This document shows positions 1 through 10,800 of a stretch of 64,000 nt of DNA, piece by piece. The stretch is taken from contig NC_134354.1 of NCBI RefSeq assembly GCF_048569485.1, forward strand, positions 332,237,643-332,301,642, given 5' to 3'. The notes beneath the pieces are model-generated. The model was not told the DNA's origin and ran no database searches. It was given only the letters and a program-made list of their open reading frames with translations. Position 1 is the stretch's first letter; the number at the start of each line of letters is the position of its first letter. A program made the position numbers and the translations under genes. The stretch comes from Anomaloglossus baeobatrachus (lineage: Eukaryota; Chordata; Amphibia; Anura; Aromobatidae).

Positions 1-2252
1 TGCACCCAGTTCAGACTTAGAATGGTGTTCCAAACGTTATTCGTTATTGTTAGTAGTTTTTCGTTTGTGAACCCTCCCCAACCACACCTATTGCCAATCC
101 ATATCATACACATAAATAGCCTGGGTCTCAGCTTCCCATACACGGTAAGTTTTTAACTGCATGAGAGGACACACACAAGCTAGGGACCCTACGTAGAGAA
201 ATACTTTGGCGTAGTGTTGGGGCTCTATTGCATTGATCAATTCAGTAGCTAAATTTCTCTTGATTCATATGTTCATGGCAGTAATGCAGATTCCATTTTT
301 CACATTTTCACTATTACATCTAGCTATTGGATTTTTCAAGTCAGTATTCACACAGCAGTTTCTGCTATTTCATGTATTCCCCTTCCATAGTCACTGGTGT
401 GCATACCTTATCTCCCCATAGTGATGTTTTTTTAGGTTTTTGCACCCAGTTCAGACTTAGAATGGTGTTCCAAACGTTATTCGTTATTGTTAGTAGTTTT
501 TCGTTTGTGAACCCTCCCCAACCACACCTATTGCCAATCCATATCATACACATAAATGGCCTGGGTCTCAGCTTCCCATACATGATAAGTTTTTAACTGC
601 ATGAGAGGACACACACAAGCTAGGGACCCCAACGTAGAGAAATACTTTGGCGTAGTGTTGGGGCTCTATTGCATTGATCAATTCAGTAGCTAAATTTCTC
701 TTGATTCATATGTTCATGGCAGTAATGCAGATTCCATTTTTCACATTTTCACTATTACATCTAGCTATTGGATTTTTCAAGTCAGTATTCACACAGCAGT
801 TTCTGCTATTTCATGTATTCCCCTTCCATAGTCACTGGTGTGCATACCTTATCTCCCCATAGTGATGTTTTTTTAGGTTTTTGCACCCAGTTCAGACTTA
901 GAATGGTGTTCCAAACGTTATTCGTTATTGTTAGTAGTTTTTCGTTTGTGAACCCTCCCCAACCACACCTATTGCCAATCCATATCATACACATAAATAG
1001 CCTGGGTCTCAGCTTCCCATACACGGTAAGTTTTTAACTGCATGAGAGGACACACACAAGCTAGGGACCCCAACGTAGAGAAATACTTTGGCGTAGTGTT
1101 GGGGCTCTATTGCATTGATCAATTCAGTAGCTAAATTTCTCTTGATTCATATGTTCATGGCAGTAATGCAGATTCCATTTTTCACATTTTCACTATTACA
1201 TCTAGCTATTGGATTTTTCAAGTCAGTATTCACACAGCAGTTTCTGCTATTTCATGTATTCCCCTTCCATAGTCACTGGTGTGCATACCTTATCTCCCCA
1301 TAGTGATGTTTTTTTAGGTTTTTGCACCCAGTTCAGACTTAGAATGGTGTTCCAAACATTATTCGTTATTGTTAGTAGTTTTTCGTTTGTGAACCCTCCC
1401 CAACCACACCTATTGCCAATCCATATCATACACATAAATAGCCTGGGTCTCAGCTTCCCATACACGGTAAGTTTTTAACTGCATGAGAGGACACACACAA
1501 GCTAGGGACCCCAACGTAGAGAAATACTTTGGCGTAGTGTTGGGGCTCTATTGCATTGATCAATTCAGTAGCTAAATTTCTCTTGATTCATATGTTCATG
1601 GCAGTAATGCAGATTCCATTTTTCACATTTTCACTATTACATCTAGCTATTGGATTTTTCAAGTCAGTATTCACACAGCAGTTTCTGCTATTTCATGTAT
1701 TCCCCTTCCATAGTCACTGGTGTGCATACCTTATCTCCCCATAGTGATGTTTTTTTTAGGTTTTTGCACCCAGTTCAGACTTAGAATGGTGTTCCAAACG
1801 TTATTCGTTATTGTTAGTAGTTTTTCGTTTGTGAACCCTCCCCAACCACACCTATTGCCAATCCATATCATACACATAAATAGCCTGGGTCTCAGCTTCC
1901 CATACACGGTAAGTTTTTAACTGCATGAGAGGACACACACAAGCTAGGGACCCCAACGTAGAGAAATACTTTGGCGTAGTGTTGGGGCTCTATTGCATTG
2001 ATCAATTCAGTAGCTAAATTTCTCTTGATTCATATGTTCATGGCAGTAATGCAGATTCCATTTTTCACATTTTCACTATTACATCTAGCTATTGGATTTT
2101 TCAAGTCAGTATTCACACAGCAGTTTCTGCTATTTCATGTATTTCCCTTCCATAGTCACTGGTGTGCATACCTTATCTCCCCATAGTGATGTTTTTTTAG
2201 GTTTTTGCACCCAGTTCAGACTTAGAATGGTGTTCCAAACGTTATTCGTTAT
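1..2252. repeat. 441-bp satellite, about five copies
   Basis: A unit of 440-442 bp repeats head to tail a little over five times; the phrase TGCACCCAGTTCAGACTTAG recurs at 1, 441, 882 and onward. Copies differ at only a few positions, so the array is recently homogenised. The window starts inside it, so its true left end is unknown. The unit is AT-rich. Small open frames of 62-89 codons recur once per unit only because the unit repeats; none looks like a gene. The last copy breaks off near 2252 and passes directly into an 18-bp minisatellite. Confidence 0.95.
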
Positions 2253-2265
2253 GATTATTATTGTA

Positions 2266-2420
2266 GGGAATGAGAGAGAGACAGGGAATGAGAGAGAGAC
2301 AGGGAATGAGAGAGAGACAGGGAATGAGAGACAGACAGGGAATGAGAGACAGACAGGGAATGAGAGAGAGACAGGGAATGAGAGACAGACATGAAATGAG
2401 AGACAGGGAATGAGAGAGAC
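2266..2420. repeat. 18-bp purine-rich minisatellite
   Basis: Units of the form GGAATGAGAGAGAGACAG repeat about eight times, with a GAGAGACAGACAG variant, then decay into irregular GAGACAGGG sequence to about 2465. The strand is almost pure purine, which favours polymerase slippage. The stretch just before it, ATTATTATTGTAGG, is also found just before the 32-bp array at 3225. Confidence 0.9.
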
Positions 2421-2465
2421 AGGGAAAGACATACTGCAGGGAAAGAGACAGACAGAGACATCCAG

Positions 2466-3011
2466 ACAGACTACATGCACAGTTACACACACTATACATT
2501 ACCTCATCTTGCAGTTTCTGATCAGTGAAGAGCAGGAGAGAAACCACGGGGACTTGCACGGAGGCTGCTGCAGCTGAACAGCAGGACCTGCATGTTCACT
2601 GGTCATGTGATCAGGCACATGATTAGTTAGATGACGGGTCCTTCAGCCTCCATAGTACATTTTTCTGTCCTGCAGTGATCACATAGATCAGTGCAGGAAG
2701 AGAGAGGGCAGCTCTATATGAGCGACTCGGGCCCCCTCATTGCCCTGATGGCGGCCCCGCCCCCTGGGCCCGGTGAGCTGAGGGATGCAAGGGGAGGAGC
2801 ATGGACTGTCAGCTGCGGGGCCCCCCTCCTGCCTCCGGCTCACGTGCCCCATAGCAGTGGCGTGGTCTGCCTCTATTGACGGTATGCCACTGTGATCTAC
2901 CTACTTACTACCCCTCATACCTGTCTATATTACAAACCCCATCACAGGTTTTGAGTGACGATAATCTCTCGTGAACTAACCCCCATTATCTATGTGTCAG
3001 TCCATGTGATG
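2466..3011. other. no gene seen
   Basis: Mixed sequence with a short GC-rich patch around 2690-2870. I see no coding region, RNA gene or complete mobile element. It may be the body of an older retroelement whose tail lies at 3012-3120, but no diagnostic domain is visible. Confidence 0.5.
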
Positions 3012-3065
3012 GTCCGATTTTGATAAAGGCCAGGGGCCGAAACGTCAAAAAAACGGTTTTCGGAC
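3012..3065 (+). ncRNA. degenerate hammerhead-like fold
   Basis: An outer 6-bp stem (GTCCGA at 3012-3017 with TCGGAC at 3060-3065) encloses TTGATAA, then a perfect 4-bp stem GGCC-AGG-GGCC (3028-3038), then GAAAC (3039-3043). The order matches a hammerhead ribozyme: stem I, CUGAUGA box, stem II, GAAA box. Two core bases differ from the consensus (C3 is T, G8 is A) and no clean cleavage triplet closes stem III, so it is probably inactive. It may be a decayed relative of the intact motif at 59170-59211, or chance. Confidence 0.3.
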
Positions 3066-3224
3066 TTTATCACACCAATAATACTGAATAAAAACAAAAA
3101 TAAGAATACATCTTTCTCGGTGGTTTTCTTATTGGGGCTTTGAGTGCCGGAGTTCTTCTCCTTTTATTTATACTTTTCTCCTGAGCACCTAATTGGTGAT
3201 GCGAGGTTATATTCATTATTATTG

Positions 3225-3730
3225 TAGGAAATGCTCAGTACTGCTGCTGGCGGTGGTAGGAAACGTTCCGCACTTCTGCTGGTGGCGGTATGAAATGTTC
3301 AGCACGTCTGCTTGTGGCGGTATGAAATGCTCAGTATTTCTGCTGGTGGCGGTAGGAAATGCTTAGTACTTTTGCTGACGACAATCGGAAACACTTAGCA
3401 ATTCTGCTAGCGACAATCGGAAACGCTCAGCACTTCTGCTGGCGGCGGTAGGAATTGCTCAGTACTTCTGCTGGTAGCAGGAGGAAATGCTCAGCACTCC
3501 TACTAGTGGCGGTAGGAAATGCTCAGTACTTTTGCTGGCGACAATCGGAAACACTTAGCAATTCTGCTGGCGACAATCGGAAACGCTCAGCACTTCTGCT
3601 GGCGGCAGTAGGAAATGCTCAGCACTTCTGCTGGTGGCGGTATGAAATGCTCAGCACTTCTGCTGGTGGCGGTAGGAAATGCTCAGCACTTCTACTGGTG
3701 GTGGTAGGAAATGTTCAGCATGTGGGTGGA
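3225..3730. repeat. 32-bp minisatellite, block A
   Basis: Diverged copies of a 32-bp unit containing GGAAATGCTCAGCACTTCTG then CTGGTGGCGGTA. Because 32 is not a multiple of 3, the reading frame rotates. Block A is more diverged than block B (5945-7066), for example with CGACAATC replacing GGCGGTAG, so it is either older or has escaped homogenisation. Confidence 0.9.
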
Positions 3731-3855
3731 CACTCGAAATGCTTAATTAGTGACTATTGGGGTTCAGGTTAAGTGCGGGTCAAAAACCAAACAATATCTA
3801 AAGTCACCCACCGAACCAAACTTCCACGGGTCCTCTCATCTCTATTCCTAATTCA

Positions 3856-5534
3856 TTAAAAGGGTTGTCCGACATAACAAAAATGTTTGAGTTTAAGCTA
3901 ATCTGCGCTGTATTGTCATATTAATCACCCCTACATTGTTATTTTTTATTTTCTAACTTTTGTTCCTCTTGAATTATCCCTTTATTCTCTGCAGCTTCTT
4001 GTTTACATTCAGCTCCAGCAAACATGACCACTTCCTGTGCAAAACCTCCCAGTCACAGCTGGCACCGCCCAGCCTCAGTGTCCAGCCCCACCCCAGTGTC
4101 CAGCCTCGCCCCCTGCCCGCCCCCTGCACACACATTCCCTGTCAGTATATTCTGCCCCAGCACCTGACCTGTTATCACTACAGGGCAGGACACTACACTG
4201 CAGGACACTACACTGCAGGACACTACAGGGCAGGACACTACAGGGCAGGACACTACAGGGCAGCACACTACAGGGCAGCACACTACAGGACACTACAGGA
4301 CAGGACACTACAGGACAGCACACTACAGGGCAGCATACTACAGGGCAGCACATTAGAGGACACTACAGGGCAGCACACTACAGGACAGCACACTACACGG
4401 CAGGACACTACACGGCAGGACACTACAGGGCAGCACACTACAGGGCAGCACACTACAGGACAGCACACTACAGGACAGCACACTACAGGACACTACAGGG
4501 CAGGACACTACAGGGCAGGACACTACAGGGCAGCACACTACACAGCAGGGCACTACAGGGCAGCACACTACACAGCAGGGCACTACAGGGCAGGACACTA
4601 CAGGGCAGGACACTACAGGGCAGCACACTACAGAACAGGACACTACAGGGCAGCACATTACAGGACACTACAGGGCACACTACAGGGCAGCACACTACAG
4701 GACAGCACACTACACGGCAGGACACTACAGGGCAGCACACTACAGGGCAGCACACTACAGGGTAGCACACTACAGAGCAGCACACTACAGGGCAGCACAC
4801 TACAGGCCAGCACACTACAGGCCAGCACACTACAGGACACTACAGGGCAGGACACTACAGGGCAGCACACTACACTACAGGGCAGCACACTACACAGCAG
4901 GGCACTACAGGGCAGCACACTACACTACAGTATTGCACATAACAGCCCCACATCAGGCTCTGCACCCCACACCACATCAGGCTCTGCACCGCATACACTG
5001 TGCTGAAGAGAGCACAGACAGCGTGCAGTGATGAGAAGCAGCGCTGCGCTGCTTCTCATCAGCACTTTCAAATGTACTGGCATCTGTGATCTGTGATGCC
5101 GGTACATTTGAATGTGTGATCCTGAGCAGGGGGCCCGGTGCTGGCGCTGACACCACGGCAGCCGCCGCCAGGCCCCGCCCCCAGGTCACGGACCCCACAG
5201 CAGTGCAGGGGGAGGTTACTGGAGAGTAAAAGAGGTGCGGGGGAATGTGTGGGAGGGTGCAGGGACGGGGGCGGTGACTCCTCGCACTGTACAGCCCAGC
5301 AGGGAGGCGACATGCTGTTTCCACATTTGCATGTCAACATGGCCCTGTCCATGTTGACATGAAATGACCGGAAGCAGCAAAATCGCGCCATGAGCGGTCA
5401 CATGACCGCTCTGAGCCGGGGGACAGGGGCTGACAGCAGGGCAGGTAAGTGGTCTCCATCTACTTACCTGCCCCAATGTAGCCCAATAGGGAAATAATAA
5501 AAAAAAAGCAAATTAAGCCGGATAACCCCTTTAA
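3856..5534. mobile_element. TTAA-flanked non-autonomous DNA transposon (T2/Kolobok-like)
   Basis: The left end reads TTAAAAGGGTTGTCCGAC and the right end is its near inverse, CCGGATAACCCCTTTAA. A TTAA target with AGGG-type termini fits the T2/Kolobok group known from Xenopus; this is inference from the ends alone. The element carries no transposase. Its middle is taken up by a 15-bp minisatellite (4186-4930) and a GC-rich segment (4990-5480). The same terminal signature recurs at 29415-30010 and at 44387. Confidence 0.65.
4186..4930. repeat. 15-bp minisatellite inside the 3856-5534 element
   Basis: Some fifty units of CACTACAGGGCAGGA and close variants (GGACAG, CAGCAG, occasional 10-bp short units). 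The period is five codons and lacks stops in several frames, so it yields long false frames on both strands (AGHYR and CCPVV repeats). The array is confined to the interior of a MITE-like element, so it probably expanded after the element formed. Confidence 0.92.
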
Positions 5535-5944
5535 GTGGTGTGCGCCTTTTAATGAATTGGGTGAATATTATTCCAGTGGCTTCATTTATTAATAATGACT
5601 TGCACAACCCCAATCTTATTGAATCAGGACCACTGTTCTCGTCAGCATATGGCCTCATGTAAACAGGAGATGTGCTGCCGATCACGATGGGCACAGAATA
5701 ATCTATTAGTGATTGTTTTGTCCCCATCAATCCTTGTCAGCCTGTGTGAGGCCTCTACACAAGCACCAGATGACATTACTACAGTCGATTATGCTCGTTT
5801 AAAGATCTGAAATCGGCTCCTGTAAATACAATTTATTGAGATTCTCCACTACTTTTATATTAATAGCCTATCCTTAGGATAGGTCATAAATGTCTGATTG
5901 GTCGAGGTTTGGTACCTGACACCCCCGCCGATCAGCTGTTCTCG
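5535..5944. other. no gene; old repeat remnant
   Basis: Ordinary AT-moderate sequence. The segment around 5865-5940 contains GCCTATCCTTAGGATAGGTC followed by a CCCCCGCCGATCAGCTGTTC-like stretch, which I recall as part of a widespread frog repeat; the second 32-bp array starts inside it. No coding signal. Confidence 0.4.
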
Positions 5945-7066
5945 GCAATCAGAAATGCTCAGTACTACTGCTGGCGACGATTAGGAACGCTCAGCACTTC
6001 TGCTGGTGGCGGTAGGAAACGCTCAGCACTTCTGCTGGTGGCGGTAGGAAACGCTCAGCACTTCTGCTGGTGGCGGTAGGAAACGCTCAGCACTTCTGCT
6101 GGCAACGATTAGAAACGCTCAGCACTTCTGCTGGTGGCGGTAGGAAACGCTCAGCACTCCTGCTGTTGGCGGTAGGAAATGCTCAGCACTTCTGCTGGTG
6201 GCGGTAGGAAACGCTCAGCACTTCTGCTGGTGGCGGTAGGAAACGCTCAGCACTTCTGCTGGTGGCGGTATCAAATGCTCAGCACTTCTGCTGGTGGCGG
6301 TATCAAATGCTCAGCACTTCTGCTGGTGGCGGTAGGAAATGCTCAGCACTTCTGCTGGTGGCGGTAGGAAATGCTCAGCACTTCTGCTGGTGGCGGTAGG
6401 AAACGCTCAGCACTTCTGCTGGTGACGGTAGGAAACGCTCCGCACTTCTGCTGGTGGCGGTATCAAATGCTCAGCACTTCTGCTGGTGGCGGTATCAAAT
6501 GCTCAGCACTTCTGCTGGTGGCGGTAGGAAACGCTCAGCACTTCTGCTGGTGACGGTAGGAAACGCTCCGCACTTCTGCTGGTGGCGGTAGGAAACGCTC
6601 AGCACTTCTGCTGGTGGCGGTATCAAATGCTCAGCACTTCTGCTGGTGGCGGTATCAAATGCTCAGCACTTCTGCTGGTGGCGGTAGGAAATGCTCTGCA
6701 CTTCTGCTGGTGGCGGTAGGAAACGCTCAGCACTTCTGCTGGTGACGGTAGGAAACGCTCCGCACTTCTGCTGGTGGCGGTATCAAATGCTCAGCACTTC
6801 TGCTGGTGGCGGTAGGAAATGCTCAGCACTTCTGCTGGTGGCGGTAGGAAACGCTCAGCACTTCTGCTGGTGGCGGTATCAAATGCTCAGCACTTCTGCT
6901 GGTGGCGGTATCAAATGCTCAGCACTTCTGCTGGTGGCGGTAGGAAACGCTCAGCACTTCTGCTGGTGGCGGTATCAAATGCTCAGCACTTCTGCTGGTG
7001 GCGGTAGGAAACGCTCAGCACTTCTGCTGGTGGCGGTAGGAAATGTTCAGCACTTCTGCTAGCGGC
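5945..7066. repeat. 32-bp minisatellite, block B
   Basis: About 35 copies of the same 32-bp unit as at 3225-3730, much more uniform. Two main variants alternate: GGAAACGCTCAGCAC and TCAAATGCTCAGCAC, with a rarer GGTGACGG form, giving a visible higher-order pattern around 6370-6780. Every typical unit contains the octamer GCTGGTGG. The array ends in a truncated unit about 430 bp upstream of the exon 1 ATG. Confidence 0.95.
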
Positions 7067-7344
7067 TGAGGCTGGGTACTGCACATTTGCTTTCAGTTCA
7101 GCTAAATAGGAGGCGGATGAGCAGTACCCGCTATCAGGGAACAACCTCTTTAGATGTTTCTGTGTCATGGTGGAATATTAGCAGTTGGGGCCCCACTGTG
7201 TGTGTAAAACCGGCTATTCCTATGCATCAGGGGACTTGTGTGTGTCCATGCGGCTCTTTCGCGTTAATAAAACACATTGTCTTATCTGATGACTAATAAC
7301 ACAGACTGTCCGATCACAGGTCCATAGGAATGTTACGTCCCATG

Positions 7345-7497
7345 AAAACCACGTGCAGCCGCTTCCAGCCGATCACATCGCTTCTACACATACACAGTGA
7401 TCTCGTGATACAAACACTACAACTCCCGTGAGACCCTGCGCGGACTTCATCCAGAGCTTCCGGTTGTTGCTGCTCAGGACAGGTAGGACTTCCGGTG
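7345..7497 (+). promoter_or_regulatory. TATA-less promoter with ZNF143-type and ETS boxes
   Basis: Just upstream of exon 1 there is an E-box CACGTG (7350-7355), a composite ACTACAACTCCC followed by a GC-rich half (7416-7441) that fits the conserved ZNF143/Staf promoter motif, and two ETS-type CTTCCGG sites (about 7457-7463 and 7489-7495). A CRE-like TGATGTCA overlaps the ATG. No TATA box is seen. Such a set is typical of broadly expressed genes starting at clustered sites. The transcription start is inferred to lie around 7440-7490, so the 5' UTR would be very short. Confidence 0.6.
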
Positions 7498-7603
7498 ATG
7501 TCAGAGGCAGAGACTGAGAGAGCCCCAGGACACAGAGAAAGCGGCGAGAGGGATACAGCGGGAGCGCCGGAGAGCAAGGAGCCGGCCCTGGACGTGTGCA
7601 CCG
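7498..7603 (+). CDS. host gene, first coding exon (unrecognised protein)
   Basis: ATG at 7498 has G at -3. It opens a frame of 35 codons plus one base and ends at a strong donor, CCG|GTGAGT, at 7603/7604. The peptide starts MSEAETERAPGHRES, is rich in E, R, G and P, and ends ALDVCT plus a phase-1 G. It looks like a disordered, acidic N-terminus. The promoter boxes directly upstream support a genuine first exon. It joins in frame to the candidate exon at 43859, where the split codon becomes GTG (Val). I do not recognise the family, so no function is given. Alternatively the exon could be spliced to other exons in the 36-kb intron that I did not detect. Confidence 0.65.
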
Positions 7604-7851
7604 GTGAGTCCGCATGGTAACTAGTCACTGGCCCATATTCCCTCACTAGGTAGCCTGGTTACCTTACTGCTGGTGGCTGGAACTTTGACAGGAACTTGCC
7701 ATCATTTGTACGTGGTGTATCGAGGGCGTGTACTGTGCCTTTCTTTTATATTGGCAGCTTTACAGCTATGTGTGACCTGAGGGACGTTTTTTCCTCTGTG
7801 CAGATTGGCATCTAATAAAAGGCCGTATATCAAAAGCGCAGTGAAATAAGG
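7604..7851 (+). other. start of intron 1, no repeats recognised
   Basis: About 250 bp of apparently single-copy sequence between the exon 1 donor and the 54-bp satellite. Nothing else is seen in it. Confidence 0.5.
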
Positions 7852-10800
7852 GACCTGGGGGGGATGCCATGTGGAGTTCCTCCTTACACCGCGCCATAAA
7901 GAGGGAACCTGGGGAGCATTACAGGTGGAGATCCTCCTTACACTGCGCCATAAGGAGGGATCCTGGGGAGCATTACAGGTGGAGTCCCTCCTTACACCGC
8001 GCCATAAGGAGGGATCCTGGGGAGCATTACAGGTGGAGTCCCTCCTTACACCGCGCCATAAGGAGGGATCCTGGGGAGCATTACAGGTGGAGTCCCTCCT
8101 TACACCGCGCCATAAGGAGGGATCCTGGGGAGCATTACAGGTGGAGTCCCTCCTTACACCGCGCCATAAGGAGGGATCCTGGGGAGCATTACAGGTGGAG
8201 TCCCTCCTTACACCACGCCATAAGGAGGGATCCTGGGGAGCATTACAGGTGGAGATCCTCCTTACACCACGCCATAAGGAGGGATCCTGGGGAGCATTAC
8301 AGGTGGAGATCCTCCTTACACTGCGCCATAAAGAGGGAACCTGGGGAGCATTACAGGTGGAGACCCTCCTTACACCACGCCATAAGGAGGGATCCTGGGG
8401 AGCATTACAGGTGGAGTCCCTCCTTACACCACGCCATAAAGAGGGATCCTGGGGAGCATTACAGGTGGAGTCCCTCCTTACACCACGCCATAAAGAGGGA
8501 ACCTGGGGAGCATTACAGGTGGAGACCCTCCTTACACCACGCCATAAGGAGGGATCCTGGGGAGCATTACAGGTGGAGACTCTCCTTACACCGCGCCATA
8601 AGGAGGGATCCTGGGGAGCATTACAGGTGGAGACCCTCCTTACACCGCGCCATAAGGAGGGAACCTGGGGAGCATTACAGGTGGAGACTCTCCTTACACC
8701 GCGCCATAAGGAGGGATCCTGGGGAGCATTACAGGTGGAGACTCTCCTTACACCGCGCCATAAGGAGGGATCCTGGGGAGCATTACAGGTGGAGACCCTC
8801 CTTACACCGCGCCATAAGGAGGGATCCTGGGGAGCATTACAGGTGGAGACCCTCCTTACACCGCGCCATAAGGAGGGATCCTGGGGAGCATTACAGGTGG
8901 AGTCCCTCCTTACACTGCGCCATAAAGAGGGAACCTGGGGAGCATTACAGGTGGAGACTCTCCTTACACCGCGCCATAAGGAGGGATCCTGGGGAGCATT
9001 ACAGGTGGAGACTCTCCTTACACCGCGCCATAAGGAGGGATCCTGGGGAGCATTACAGGTGGAGTCCCTCCTTACACCGCGCCATAAGGAGGGATCCTGG
9101 GGAGCATTACAGGTGGAGATCCTCCTTACACTGCGCCATAAAGAGGGAACCTGGGGAGCATTACAGGTGGAGACCCTCCTTACACCGCGCCATAAGGAGG
9201 GATCCTGGGGAGCATTACAGGTGGAGTCCCTCCTTACACTGCGCCATAAAGAGGGATCCTGGGGAGCATTACAGGTGGAGTCCCTCCTTACACCGTACCA
9301 TAAGGAGGGAACCTGGGGAGCATTACAGGTGGAGACCCTCCTTACACCCCGCCATAAGGAAATGATCCTGGGGAGCATTACAAGTGGAGACGCTCCTTAC
9401 ACCGTACCATAAAGAGGGAACCTGGGGAGCATTACATGTGGAGACCCTCCTTACACCGCGCCATAAGGAGGGATCCTGGGGAGCATTACAGGTGGAGACC
9501 CTCCTTACACCGTGCCATAAGGAGGGATCCTGGGGAGCATTACAGGTGGAGACTCTCCTTACACCCCGCCATAAGGAGGAATCCTGGGGAGCATTACAGG
9601 TGGAATCCCTCCTTACACCCTGCCATAAGGAGGAATCCTGGGGAGCATTATAGGTGGAGTCCCTCCTTACACCGTACCATAAGGAGGGATCCTGGGGAGC
9701 ATTACAGGTGGAGACCCTCCTTACACCGTACCATAAGGAGGGAACCTGGGGAGCATTACAGGTGGAGACCCTCCTTACACCCCGCCATAAGGAAGGGATC
9801 CTGGGGAGCATTACAGGTGGAGACCCTCCTTACACCGTGCCATAAGGAGGGATCCTGGGGAGCATTACAGGTGGAGACTCTCCTTACACCCCGCCATAAG
9901 GAGGGATCCTGGGGAGCATTACAGGTGGAGTCCCTCCTTACACCCCGCCATAAGGAGGGATCCTGGGGAGCATTACAGGTGGAGTCCCTCCTTACACCGC
10001 GCCATAAGGAGGGATCCTGGGGAGCATTACAGGTGGCATCTCTCCTTACACCCCGCCATAAGGAGGGATCCTGGGGAGCATTACAGGTGGCATCTCTCCT
10101 TACACCCCGCCATAAGGAGGGATCCTGGGGAGCATTACAGGTGGAGACCCTCCTTACACCCCGCCATAAGGAGGGAACCTGGGGAGCATTACAGGTGGAG
10201 ACTCTCCTTACACCGCGCCATAAGGAGGGAACCTGGGGAGCATTACAGGTGGAGACTCTCCTTACACCGCGCCATAAGGAGGGATCCTGGGGAGCATTAC
10301 AGGTGGAGACCCTCCTTACACCCCGCCATAAGGAGGGAACCTGGGGAGCATTACAGGTGGAGACCCTCCTTACACCGCGCCATAAGGAGGGATCCTGGGG
10401 AGCATTACAGGTGGAGACCCTCCTTACACCCCGCCATAAGGAGGGAACCTGGGGAGCATTACAGGTGGAGACCCTCCTTACACCGCGCCATAAGGAGGGA
10501 TCCTGGGGAGCATTACAGGTGGAGACCCTCCTTACACCGCGCCATAAGGAGGGAACCTGGGGAGCATTACAGGTGGAGACCCTCCTTACACCGTACCATA
10601 AGGAGGGAACCTGGGGAGCATTACAGGTGGAGACCCTCCTTACACCGTACCATAAGGAGGGAACCTGGGGAGCATTACAGGTGGAGACCCTCCTTACACC
10701 GCGCCATAAGGAGGGATCCTGGGGAGCATTACAGGTGGAGACCCTCCTTACACCGCGCCATAAGGAGGGATCCTGGGGAGCATTACAGGTGGAGACCCTC

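Noticed and set aside
1-2252. Repeated 62-, 72- and 89-codon frames
   Set aside because: Recur once per 441-bp satellite unit on overlapping frames; no coding signature.
3960-5006. 348-codon frame and its antisense partners
   Set aside because: Translation of the 15-bp minisatellite; no non-repetitive domain.
5945-7066. CRISPR-like array of 32-bp repeats
   Set aside because: Units are directly adjacent with no spacers, and the context is a vertebrate genome.
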